Shown here: in pieces, positions 18,689-26,167 of the stretch
How the letters are laid out: each line of letters starts with the position of its first letter
Position numbering within the stretch: position 1 is the stretch's first letter
Assembly (NCBI RefSeq): GCF_900110535.1
Contig: NZ_FOJA01000001.1
Span: 1,364,001 to 1,428,000 of the forward strand
Length of the DNA: 64,000 nucleotides
Direction of reading: 5' to 3'
Source: Halobacterium jilantaiense
Lineage (GTDB): Archaea > Halobacteriota > Halobacteria > Halobacteriales > Halobacteriaceae
The notes under the pieces: model-generated
The model's input: only the letters and a program-made list of their open reading frames with translations
Database searches by the model: none
Told to the model about the DNA's origin: nothing
Position numbers and translations under genes: made by a program

Positions 18689-19483
18689 TCAGGTCGCCTC
18701 CGGGTCGGTGAGGTGCTGGCCCTGCGCGCCGTAGTGCGTGCTCTGCATCGCCACGTTTCTGGTGTCCTTGCGCTCGACGTGGCCGCTCTCGTCGGCGAAC
18801 ACCCACTCGCTACCCACGGTGTCGCCGGTGTCGTCGGTGAACTTCCGGAGCGGCAGCGCGTCGCCGTCGACGAGCAGCGCGTCGGGGAGCGTGCCGACGG
18901 CGTCAAGCGTTGGGTTGTGGACGTCGGCGGTGTACTCGATGATGCTGCGAACCTTCGAGAGGTCGCCCGAGGACGTGAATCCGCCGAGGATGGTAAACAT
19001 CATCTGGGCCAGCACGGTTTCGTCCATCTCGGTCAGCCGTTGCGTGACCCAGAGGCTGCTGGCGTCTTCGCCGCGGCCGGTCGTTGCCAGCCCCTTCACG
19101 CCGTCGGGGACGCTGCCACGTTGTGGGGCGACGAAGTGCGACTCGTCGATGACCGTCAGCGACGACCCGGCGAGTCGGCGGTTCGCTTTCGCGACGGGGT
19201 CCGCGACCTCCTCGCGCCACGTCTCCTCGTCGAGATTGTGCCGACAGAGCACGACGCGCGGATTCGCCTCCAGGAACTGCGCCCACTCGTCGACGCCGAA
19301 CGCCTCGGCCTCTCGCGGGCCGACGATGAAGTGCTTCGCCAGCCCCGCCTTGACGAGCCCGCGGTACTCGTCTTTGAAGTCGAGAACGGCCAGCCGGTCG
19401 TACTCCTCGGCGTTCGCCTCCGTCCAGGCCTGCGTGTACCACGACTTCCCCCAGCCGGACTTCGCCGCGAGCAGCCCGTTCAC
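18689..19483 (-). CDS. viral genome-packaging-type ATPase (FtsK/HerA superfamily)
   Basis: The 264-residue P-loop ATPase has Walker A at the very N-terminus (AAKSGWGKSW, residues 6-15) and Walker B SLTVIDESHF near residue 112. A glutamine-containing strand follows (LWVTQRL, near 146), the usual sensor position of the HerA/FtsK group. The short, N-terminally trimmed form with no extra domain is that of A32-like packaging ATPases of tailless archaeal and Thermus viruses. It would translocate DNA into preformed capsids. It lies directly upstream of the candidate capsid genes. Confidence 0.75.
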   Translation of the reverse strand: MNGLLAAKSGWGKSWYTQAWTEANAEEYDRLAVLDFKDEYRGLVKAGLAKHFIVGPREAEAFGVDEWAQFLEANPRVVLCRHNLDEETWREEVADPVAKANRRLAGSSLTVIDESHFVAPQRGSVPDGVKGLATTGRGEDASSLWVTQRLTEMDETVLAQMMFTILGGFTSSGDLSKVRSIIEYTADVHNPTLDAVGTLPDALLVDGDALPLRKFTDDTGDTVGSEWVFADESGHVERKDTRNVAMQSTHYGAQGQHLTDPEAT

Positions 19484-19486
19484 GGT

Positions 19487-19771
19487 TCAGTCCTCGTCCT
19501 CGACGGGCTCGACGTCGATCACCTGCGTGCCGGCGATCTCGAGGTCGCGACCGTGCCACCGCGGCACGACGACTGTCTCGCCGTCCTCCAGCCGCCGGAG
19601 GGCGTCCTCGTTGAGAGTGAGCGACTGCTCGGTCGGCTCCCGAGCCGGCTCGTCGCCGCCAGTGAGGGACTTGATGGCCTCGAAGACCGACATCAGGGCG
19701 AGGAACACGGCGAACGCGAACGCGAGTTCGTCCGCGAGACCGTCGGAGTCGAAGCCCTCTGTGTAGGTCAC
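19487..19771 (-). CDS. small membrane protein of the virion block
   Basis: The 94-residue protein starts at GTG 19771, overlapping the previous stop (GTGA). It has one membrane helix (LADELAFAFAVFLALMSVF) and an acidic soluble tail (LEDGETVVVPRWHGRDLEI). It is 3 bases upstream of the ATPase. It could be a packaging-vertex membrane protein; that is inference. Confidence 0.6.
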   Translation of the reverse strand: MTYTEGFDSDGLADELAFAFAVFLALMSVFEAIKSLTGGDEPAREPTEQSLTLNEDALRRLEDGETVVVPRWHGRDLEIAGTQVIDVEPVEDED

Positions 19772-20355
19772 GCCGACCCCTCCATGTCCTCGGCGACGGC
19801 GGTCATCACGGCCTCGACAGTGCGCAGGTTCGTGGTGAGGACGTCCTGAATCGCCTCTCCGGGCCGGAAGTCGACGACGTTCGCCTCGAACTCGTCGAGG
19901 GGGACGCCGAAGGTGTTCTCGACGTGGAGCGCGGCCAGTTCGTCGTCGCTGTACGCCTCGGCCTCCGGGGAGGTGCTGCGGTAGTTCTCGGCCCACGACT
20001 GCTTCTGTGCCTGCCACTCGTCGTCGTTCAGGTCCGCGTAGGCCTGCGCTCGGTCGGGGTTGTCGAGGTGGTCTGGAACGAACTCCCCGAAGTACCAGCC
20101 GACGAGGTCGGCCTGACTCGCTCGCTCCGCCATCGTTTCGAGCTGGGCGGCCCGCTCCTCGGCGTCTGGGAGTTCGTCGACCGAGATGTCCGCATCGCTG
20201 GCCTCCGCGAGCCGCTGGGCGAGCTGGAGCTGGGCGCGCTCGCGTTCCGCGACGACCTGCGAGAGCGCCTGCATCTGGGGGCGGAACTGGTCGAACATCT
20301 GTGCGCCGGTGGCTTCGGTCATCTGCTCTTTCGCTGCGCTGAGTGGGTTACGCAT
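19768..20355 (-). CDS. helical hypothetical protein of the virion block
   Basis: The 195-residue protein from ATG 20355 is predicted mostly helical, with a Gln/Ala/Glu-rich coiled region (MQALSQVVAERERAQLQLAQ). An acidic C-terminal domain contains WYFGEFVPDHLDNPD. There is no membrane segment. The upstream extension of 70 Thr/Pro/Ser-rich residues is spurious. It is possibly a scaffold or minor virion protein. Confidence 0.55.
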   Translation of the reverse strand: MRNPLSAAKEQMTEATGAQMFDQFRPQMQALSQVVAERERAQLQLAQRLAEASDADISVDELPDAEERAAQLETMAERASQADLVGWYFGEFVPDHLDNPDRAQAYADLNDDEWQAQKQSWAENYRSTSPEAEAYSDDELAALHVENTFGVPLDEFEANVVDFRPGEAIQDVLTTNLRTVEAVMTAVAEDMEGSA

Positions 20356-20878
20356 TGTCCTGCTGAAGCTTCGAGACGGCCTTGTTCGGGAGGTCGGTGC
20401 GACTGACGAGAACGGTGGCACAGAGGGCGGCGGTCGCGATGAGCATCCCCTGGGCGGGGTCCATCTCGGCCTTCCCCTGCTGGGCCATCCAGTCGTTGAC
20501 GTACTCGTCGAGGTGGAGGTCGCGGGCGAGGGACTCGTCGATGTGGTCGGCGTCCTCGTCGCCATACTCGTCGATGACGGCGTTCAGGCCTGTGGTGACA
20601 GTACCGACGTAGAGGTCGCCCCAGTCCGTCGTCCCCGTCTCGGCAGGTGCGGCTGGCGCGTCCTCGTCACTCGATTCGGTGTCGTCCTCGGTCTCCTCGT
20701 CGTCGACGTCGGCACCGGCCTCCGCCTCAACCTGGTCGGCGAGGTCCGCCAGCTCGCCCATGTCGGCCCGCTCGTCGGGCTCGATGTCGGGCTGCTCCTC
20801 GCTGTCCTCGTTCTCGCTGGTTTCGCTTGCTTCGGGCTGCTCTTCCTCGCCTTCTGCCTCTGGCTCTTGCTCGCTCAT
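20348..20878 (-). CDS. acidic protein with C-terminal membrane helix
   Basis: The 176-residue protein has a very acidic, Ser/Glu-rich, disordered first half and a folded part from about residue 85. A C-terminal hydrophobic stretch follows (MLIATAALCATVLVS). It overlaps both neighbours by 4-8 bases. Function unknown; this is the second gene of the block. Confidence 0.55.
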   Translation of the reverse strand: MSEQEPEAEGEEEQPEASETSENEDSEEQPDIEPDERADMGELADLADQVEAEAGADVDDEETEDDTESSDEDAPAAPAETGTTDWGDLYVGTVTTGLNAVIDEYGDEDADHIDESLARDLHLDEYVNDWMAQQGKAEMDPAQGMLIATAALCATVLVSRTDLPNKAVSKLQQDNA

Positions 20879-21534
20879 TCCCAGAGCTCCTCCGGGTCTG
20901 CCGTGGTCTGGCCGTCGTCGCTGTCCTCGTCGTCGCTGGCCGTGGCGGCCTCGACGTCCGCAGTTGCGGCGGAGTCGCCGTCTTTCAGCGCGACGTGGTA
21001 GACGACCGCGGCAACCGCGACGACGCCGACGAGCAGCAGGAGAGTGCGGGTGCTCGGAGCGGGAATGCCCCCGCTTTCGTCGGCTGTACCCGATTGCTCG
21101 TCGTGGGGAGGCGAATCGCCCGACGACTCGCCTTCGCTGCCCCCGTCGTCGCTGCTCTCGGTCGCCTCTTGCTGGTGCTGTTGCTCGTACTCGTCTGGCG
21201 TAGCCATCTCAGAGCCGTTCTCGGTCGCCTCTGAAGGCGAGGATTCGCCGCCTTCAGTCTGCTCTCCGCCCGATTCTCCCTCGTCGCTCTCGGGGCCGTC
21301 AGTAGCAGCGCCTTCAGGGGGCGATTCGCCCCCCACTGAAGGCGAGGTTTCGGCTGCTTCGCCCTGCTCTTCCGCGCTTTCCCCCTCTTGGTCGTGGACC
21401 TCCGGCTTGAGGGCGTTCCAGTCGTGGCCCTCGCTGGTCTCGGCGTTGATGTGCGAGCGCACCGAACCGAGCGACCGACGCTCGTCGACGCCGAACCCGC
21501 AGTCCTCGACCGGGCACCAGTGTGGATCGGGCAC
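20875..21534 (-). CDS. zinc-finger, Ser/Glu-rich, tail-anchored protein; first gene of the virion block
   Basis: The 219-residue protein starts at GTG 21534. Residues 5-35 form a C2H2-like finger (HWCPVEDCGFG, then SHINAETSEGHD). About 120 disordered Ser/Glu/Gly/Gln residues follow, then a membrane helix (TLLLLVGVVAVAAVVYHVAL) and an acidic tail. The upstream frame has normal codon bias only from the GTG on. The low-complexity DNA contains strong inverted repeats (21233-21344). The promoter must lie in the 150 bp shared with the divergent gene at 21685. Confidence 0.55.
   Translation of the reverse strand: MPDPHWCPVEDCGFGVDERRSLGSVRSHINAETSEGHDWNALKPEVHDQEGESAEEQGEAAETSPSVGGESPPEGAATDGPESDEGESGGEQTEGGESSPSEATENGSEMATPDEYEQQHQQEATESSDDGGSEGESSGDSPPHDEQSGTADESGGIPAPSTRTLLLLVGVVAVAAVVYHVALKDGDSAATADVEAATASDDEDSDDGQTTADPEELWE
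21309..21344. repeat. inverted repeat inside the Ser/Glu-rich gene
   Basis: Arms CGCCTTCAG and CTGAAGGCG flank an inner perfect palindrome GGGGCGATTCGCCCC, with a 3-base bulge. Related arms recur at 21233-21260 (CTGAAGGCGA and GCCTTCAG). The four arms alternate in orientation within about 110 bp, so hairpins or small inversions could form. Confidence 0.5.
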
Positions 21535-21684
21535 GGTCAGACGGCCTCCGCTGTGGTGTTGAGTTGCATCGTCGATACGCGAGGAATAGAGGACAGAGAA
21601 GCGCAAAGACGGCCGGATTACTGTGTTCGCACTATAGTCTCGGCAACGTTTAGGGGGCTGTCGTCCGTGGGTCTGAGTGTAGTT

Positions 21685-21939
21685 ATGGCGATGAATCAGT
21701 TGGTGTCCATCGGCGGAACGTCGGTGGGTGTGACGCTGCCGATGGCAGAGCTTCGCGACGAACAGCTGGTCTCTGGTGGCACTGGTGGCGAGCCCCTGGA
21801 GATCGAGGAGACGCTCCTGCGCGTCGAGCGCTTCGACCGCGGCGCGTGGCAGGTCGTCCGGACGGACGAACACGAGTTCCCCGCGTACATGGAGCGGCCC
21901 GCGTTCTGCCAGCAGGCACAGCCGACCGTCGAGGCGTAG
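21685..21939 (+). CDS. small haloarchaeal protein, possible AbrB-like regulator
   Basis: The 84-residue protein from ATG 21685 has an N-terminal strand-rich part (LVSIGGTSVGVTLPMAELRD) like the AbrB-type DNA-binding hairpins of virus regulators. A conserved tail follows (LLRVERFDRGAWQVVRTDEH). It is divergent from the virion block, where a switch regulator would be expected. A decayed copy of its 3' half lies at 24078-24211. The family is not firmly recognised. Confidence 0.55.
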   Translation: MAMNQLVSIGGTSVGVTLPMAELRDEQLVSGGTGGEPLEIEETLLRVERFDRGAWQVVRTDEHEFPAYMERPAFCQQAQPTVEA

Positions 21940-21966
21940 GGCCGTTTTGGAGATTTCGCGCAGGTT

Positions 21967-23277
21967 CTACACCTGATAGAGAGTCGCGCGCTCTCCGTCG
22001 TAGGTTTCCGGGATGTCTCCGATACCCCAGCCCGTGCCGGTCGTTTCGATGTAGTAGTAGTCGCGGCCGTCGAGTTCGTAGTAATTCCCGTTGATCTCCT
22101 CGCTGTAGATTCCCGCAGCCATGTGTTCCGGGGGCCCGATGAGGATCATGTCGTAGTTGAACGGATCGGCCTGTAGGATGCTTGCGAGGAGGATTGCAGT
22201 GTCTTCGCAGTCCCCGTCTGAGTCGACCAACGTCTCGGTCGGGAACTTCGGATACTCGTCGTATCCCCGACTCACGTCGTCGGTTACGTACGGGAGGCTC
22301 TGGACGAAGTCAATCACGAACTCGACCTTTTCCCGCTTGCTCTCGAAGCCGTTGTCCTCGGCTGTCGAGTCGAGGATGCCAGCAAGTGCCTCTGCGTTCC
22401 CGTTGCTGTTTGCGACGGCGACGTACTCGTCGTAGTCACGGCCGCGGGGCTCCGAACGCATAGTCGCGTAGGCGGACTTGTAGAAGTAGATTCCAGCCGA
22501 CCACTCTCTCCCGTTGGTACTCCCCGAATAGTCGAGGTTGAACGAGCCTTCGTGCTCGACACGAGAGAAGGAATCCGTCTCGTCCTCGTCTGGCAGATAA
22601 TCTGGCTCGTCGCGCTCAATCGAAGTGCCGTTGAGTTTGAATGCGGCCGATTCGCCGAGCCTTGTGACCTCCTCTGCCGAGACCTCTGAAATCTCCTTGT
22701 CGGGGATGGCAACAATCGAGTGGAAGATTCGTTCGTCTTCGGGAAGATCACCCTCGACAGAAACCGTGATCTCGCGAGGGTCGTCGCCATTGGAGGGCGG
22801 TGTAAATGTCTCGCTCCGACCGGATGCGTAGGTCTCACCGTCGGGGAATCCAGAAGTTATCACGGCGAGGCGAGCAGGGTCCTGCTCGATTTCCGGGTAG
22901 TCCCGGACCTTCACGACGAGCTCGCGGCCGTTGTAATGGGTCACGCCGGTGCGGGCTGACGGGACAGTCGCATTCAGCATCTCGCTACTGGACTGGCTCG
23001 GAGGCTCCTCGGTCGTCGTTGTAGTCGTCGGGGCTGTGGTGGTCGGCCGTGTCGTCGTTTCCGTGGGCTCCGCCGTAGCGGTCGGGGTCGAATCGAGGTC
23101 CTCACGGGACTGTACGTCTGGGTCACGGGGTGCGTAGTCCTCACTGTCGATGACGCCGTCGCCGTCGGAGTCCTTGATGCTGTCGTCGCTGTTGCTGTCG
23201 TCCGAAGCGCAGCCTGCTGTGCCGGCCAGTATTCCGGCAGAAGCAAGTAGCATCTGCCGCCGCTGAATCTTCTTCAT
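21967..23277 (-). CDS. lipoprotein with transglutaminase-like domain
   Basis: The 436-residue protein has a twin-Arg-like start (KKIQRRQ), a lipobox (LAGTAGC), a calcium-binding thrombospondin-3-like repeat (DSDGDGVIDSEDYAPRD) and a Thr-rich stalk. The C-terminal third fits a transglutaminase/protease-like domain: Cys in DSDGDCEDTAIL, His in GPPEHMAAGIY, and YYYIETTGTGWGIGD. It would act on the cell surface on peptides or proteins. ATG 23277 gives the signal directly. It is not part of the virion block; likely cargo. Confidence 0.75.
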   Translation of the reverse strand: MKKIQRRQMLLASAGILAGTAGCASDDSNSDDSIKDSDGDGVIDSEDYAPRDPDVQSREDLDSTPTATAEPTETTTRPTTTAPTTTTTTEEPPSQSSSEMLNATVPSARTGVTHYNGRELVVKVRDYPEIEQDPARLAVITSGFPDGETYASGRSETFTPPSNGDDPREITVSVEGDLPEDERIFHSIVAIPDKEISEVSAEEVTRLGESAAFKLNGTSIERDEPDYLPDEDETDSFSRVEHEGSFNLDYSGSTNGREWSAGIYFYKSAYATMRSEPRGRDYDEYVAVANSNGNAEALAGILDSTAEDNGFESKREKVEFVIDFVQSLPYVTDDVSRGYDEYPKFPTETLVDSDGDCEDTAILLASILQADPFNYDMILIGPPEHMAAGIYSEEINGNYYELDGRDYYYIETTGTGWGIGDIPETYDGERATLYQV

Positions 23278-23406
23278 ACGCAGACATGACAGTATTCTCC
23301 GATTAACTTTCGGGATTACTGGAACGAGTGATACAACAGCGGTATGACTAGTGATTTTATGAGACACAGATGTGGCTATTTTTACAGAAATTCAAAAACT
23401 TGTTAA

Positions 23407-24003
23407 ATGAAAACCTCGTATACTGATTTAATGGCTTCTGAGCTTACTACGGCGCTTGTTGCTGTCGGAGGTGGATTGGTTGGAGCGGTACTACGACCAT
23501 CTATTTCCGCGTTTTGGAACAGTAGAGTAACCAATAACAGACAGTCATCTATTGACCAGCGTCAGTTTGGTCAAATCTACGCGGAGGAAGAGATCAAAGC
23601 ATTAACTGAACTGGCAGAGGCCACAAATATGGCTAAACTTACAGTTGATAGACTGTACCCTGCTGTTAACGACGCCCCGGCGGAGTATCAGGAACAGCTC
23701 CTTGAGCAGGAGCTTGTGCCGGTTATAGAGGATTTCTTCAAGACACGTGGGCGCTACCTGGCATTTGAGGGGGACGATGAATTTACTGAATCTATAAACG
23801 AGTTCGCCAATAGTGTTAGTAATTGTAACAAGTGGATGCACCAATCTGTATCTCAAAACACATCTAACCCAACAAACACACCCGATTTTGACCCGCACGA
23901 GTTTAATTCAGAATACAAGGAAGTAATGGAGGAAATACGCAGTAGAATCAGGCCACCGATTGATAACTGGAAAGATAACCACAACATCGAGTCACATTCG
24001 TGA
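23407..24003 (+). CDS. AT-rich hypothetical protein with N-terminal membrane helix
   Basis: The 198-residue protein has an N-terminal hydrophobic segment (LTTALVAVGGGLVGAVL) followed by a soluble, helical, Asn/Glu-rich body (ALTELAEATNMAKLTVD...). Base composition is much more AT-rich than the neighbours and many codons are A/T-ending, which suggests recent transfer. No family is recognised. It is divergent from the lipoprotein gene across about 130 bp. Confidence 0.6.
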   Translation: MKTSYTDLMASELTTALVAVGGGLVGAVLRPSISAFWNSRVTNNRQSSIDQRQFGQIYAEEEIKALTELAEATNMAKLTVDRLYPAVNDAPAEYQEQLLEQELVPVIEDFFKTRGRYLAFEGDDEFTESINEFANSVSNCNKWMHQSVSQNTSNPTNTPDFDPHEFNSEYKEVMEEIRSRIRPPIDNWKDNHNIESHS

Positions 24004-24030
24004 ACTGCTTATTTTAGCCACTAATTGCGA

Positions 24031-24211
24031 TGGGGGGCCTCTTTGTCAAGGGGCACAACATGGACGTCTCCGGAGCGTAGGAACGGCACTGCGTGTCGAG
24101 CGCTTCGACCGCGGTGCGTGGCAAGTCGTTCGGACGGACGAACACGACTTCCCCGCGTACATGTAACGGCCGGCGTTTTGCCAGCAAGCACAGCCGACGG
24201 TCGAGGCGTAG
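24031..24211 (+). pseudogene. decayed copy of small-gene pair (zinc-finger micro-protein end plus 21685-type gene 3' half)
   Basis: Bases 24078-24211 closely match the last 40 codons of the gene at 21685 (reading LRVERFDRGAWQVVRTDEH), but an in-frame TAA follows FPAYM where the intact gene has GAG. The stretch just before (24045-24071) matches the end of the micro-protein gene at 25105 (HNMDVSGA-stop against HDMEVSGE-stop). No usable start exists, so this is a remnant of a two-gene unit. Confidence 0.65.
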
Positions 24212-24245
24212 AGTTTTTCTTTTTGACCTGAGTGTGCGTTGTCAA

Positions 24246-25034
24246 ATGGCTGGTCGCTGCACTGAGTGCGGGCGGTACCACCACGACGGGCCACCCTGCG
24301 AGAACTGCGGGACGATGAGCTTCCAGCCCGCAGAAGAGGTCAAAGCGTGCGCCGAGTGTGGCGCAATTCACCGGGATGAGAGCCCGCCGTGCAACGAGTG
24401 TGGTGCGATGGGGTTCCGGAAGGTGAACCCGGACAGCATCGACGAGAGCGGTGACGATGGCGACGACGGGATTCCGTCACCGTCGCAGCACTCGCGGCGG
24501 AAGGTGCTCTACGGGCTGGGCATCGTCGGCGTACTCGGTGCTGGTGGCTACGTCTACCTCACCAGCGACGACTACCCGACAATGGAAGCTCCGGGCAAGG
24601 CTGACGAGGCCAGCGGCATCCGCTTCGAGACCGTCGAGACGGAGATGCGTGGGCTCGTCAACGACGAGCGGGAGAGTCAGGGTCTATTCACGCTCTCGTC
24701 AGCAGAGAACGTCGACGCCTTCGCCGAGTACTACAACAAGATGTACGTCAAGCAGGGCGGCAGCAACGTCAGGGCTGTAACCTCGGAGGAGGTAGACGGC
24801 AAATTCAACGTCTCCGAGTATCACGCCGTCTCGAACCACTGGGAGACAGAGACCTCGTCGCGGTCGATCGATGGCTTCGACTCCGCCAGCGAACTCGCCA
24901 GGCGGACTGTGGATAGCTGGATGAGCGAAGCCCGATTCCGGGATCCGCTGCTGAGCACGGAGTTCTCCGAGATCGGCCTCGATGTACACGTCGGCGAGGA
25001 CGGCGACATCTTCCTACTCGTCGTCGTCGATTAG
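24246..25034 (+). CDS. zinc-ribbon, membrane-anchored CAP-like domain protein
   Basis: The 262-residue protein starts at ATG 24246. Residues 4-60 hold four CxxC-type knuckles (RCTECGRY, CENCGTM, ACAECGAI, CNECGAM) making two zinc ribbons on the cytosolic side. A membrane helix follows (VLYGLGIVGVLGAGGYVYL, about 84-102). The outer part contains EMRGLVNDERESQG, EYYNKMY and EIGLDVHVGEDGD, the layout of the CAP/SCP-like fold. The role is unknown; secreted CAP proteins often bind lipids or act in competition. Confidence 0.65.
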   Translation: MAGRCTECGRYHHDGPPCENCGTMSFQPAEEVKACAECGAIHRDESPPCNECGAMGFRKVNPDSIDESGDDGDDGIPSPSQHSRRKVLYGLGIVGVLGAGGYVYLTSDDYPTMEAPGKADEASGIRFETVETEMRGLVNDERESQGLFTLSSAENVDAFAEYYNKMYVKQGGSNVRAVTSEEVDGKFNVSEYHAVSNHWETETSSRSIDGFDSASELARRTVDSWMSEARFRDPLLSTEFSEIGLDVHVGEDGDIFLLVVVD

Positions 25035-25104
25035 TATCCCGGCAACGAGTCGCGTATGGCGCGGACTCGAAGGTCTAATTTCCAGAGAAGTTTGAGCCGG
25101 GGAC

Positions 25105-25218
25105 ATGGAATGCGTCGTCTGCGGTGCCGCGCTGTCTGCCGCGTCGAATCAACAGCGGCTACCGGCGGTGGTCGACCACTTCATCGAGGAGCACGACATG
25201 GAGGTCTCTGGAGAGTAG
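25105..25218 (+). CDS. C2H2-type zinc micro-protein (37 aa)
   Basis: ATG 25105 opens a 37-residue frame with CVVCGAALS at residues 3-11 and HFIEEHDMEV at 25-34, giving Cys-x2-Cys and His-x4-His ligands. A second, partial copy of its end lies at 24045-24071, which supports a real gene family. Its TAG is followed in the same frame by the integrase remnant. Confidence 0.55.
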   Translation: MECVVCGAALSAASNQQRLPAVVDHFIEEHDMEVSGE

Positions 25219-25455
25219 GGGGCGCTGCGGGTCGGGCGCTTCGACCACACGGGCGAGCAGCACGACGGTTGGACGTACCTGAGTCCGCACGATTCCCGTC
25301 GGCTGTGGGGTACGCTGCTCTGTGAGCGCGAAGTTGAGTCCGGGCTCGTGATGGAGTACGGCGGCTGGGAAGACTGGGATACGTTCCGTGAGCACTACCT
25401 CGGGCAATACTCGGTGAAAGCGCAGCAGCGGCGAGAGAAAGTAACTTGGCTATGA
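25219..25455 (+). pseudogene. C-terminal remnant of a tyrosine integrase
   Basis: This 78-codon open stretch without a start contains YLSPHDSRRLWGTLL, YGGWEDWDTFREHYLGQYS and a final KVTWL. Position by position this parallels the C-terminus of the integrase at 11168-11752 (SFHDLRRTWATNL, WGGWNDLETFLEHYQGRFS, KVDWL), keeping the His, Arg and Tyr. The N-terminal part with the first catalytic Arg is gone. It marks the junction between the provirus part and the AT-rich cargo operon. Confidence 0.75.
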
Positions 25456-25480
25456 ATCAAAGTGAAGCAAGTCTCCTCAC

Positions 25481-26167
25481 TTATTCACCGTAGAGGATAC
25501 GCTCTGCAAGAGGTTTCGGCAGTACTTCAAGAATATCCTCAGCCATAGCCTCTTGGTCGTAATCTACTCGGAGTATTTCGGCCTCCATTTCAGCTAAATC
25601 AAGAATGGCGCAGGAGGCACGAGGGTCACCATCACGGGGTTGTCCTACGCTTCCTGGATTTATCACCAGAGTGTCCCCAATTTTCTTAATGAATGGTGTG
25701 TGGGTCTGCCCCAATACCAAAATTTCAGGAGGTGATTTAAAGCTAAATTCTAGGAACCCTCGGTCCAGATCTGATTCATAAATGTATTCGGAGAGTGGGT
25801 TTCGGGGTGAACCATGTACAACAAAGATTTCAGACCCGTCTATCGTTTTCCGGATTTGAAGAGGAAGTTGATCTAGCAACTCTACATAATCACTATCGAT
25901 ATTTCGCCGGTTCCAATCCAAGGCACGCTTAGCCTGTACATTGAATTCTGGCGGCGTTCCGTTCACAACTCCCTCATCATGGTTACCCATTACAGATTCA
26001 ACATCTGCAATTTTCAGTAATCTCATCACTCGATTGGGTTGACTGCCATACCCGACAAGATCCCCAGCGCACAAGATTTCGTCAACACCACGATCGGAGA
26101 GAGCTTCCAGTACCTGCTCAAGAGCTATCGAATTCGAATGGATATCAGATATTACGCCGATTTTCAT
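25481..26167 (-). CDS. calcineurin-like metallophosphoesterase (cassette gene 4)
   Basis: The 228-residue protein has a complete dimetal phosphoesterase site: SDIHSN (Asp 8, His 10), CAGDLVGYG (Asp 36), VMGNHDEG (Asn 62, His 63), VVHGSPRN (His 118) and LGQTHTPF (His 156). The usual GHTH is GQTH here. The family, YfcE-like, cleaves phosphodiesters or phosphomonoesters and includes nucleotide phosphatases. It is the last gene of a four-gene operon and overlaps the preceding gene by 4 bases (ATGA). In this context it may reverse a phospho-mark or degrade a nucleotide signal; that is inference. Confidence 0.85.
   Translation of the reverse strand: MKIGVISDIHSNSIALEQVLEALSDRGVDEILCAGDLVGYGSQPNRVMRLLKIADVESVMGNHDEGVVNGTPPEFNVQAKRALDWNRRNIDSDYVELLDQLPLQIRKTIDGSEIFVVHGSPRNPLSEYIYESDLDRGFLEFSFKSPPEILVLGQTHTPFIKKIGDTLVINPGSVGQPRDGDPRASCAILDLAEMEAEILRVDYDQEAMAEDILEVLPKPLAERILYGE

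Noticed and set aside
25216-25218. TAG read as a sense codon joining the zinc micro-protein to the integrase remnant
   Set aside because: No pyrrolysine genes are seen, the remnant lacks half its domain, and the copy at 24045-24071 also ends with TAG in the same place.
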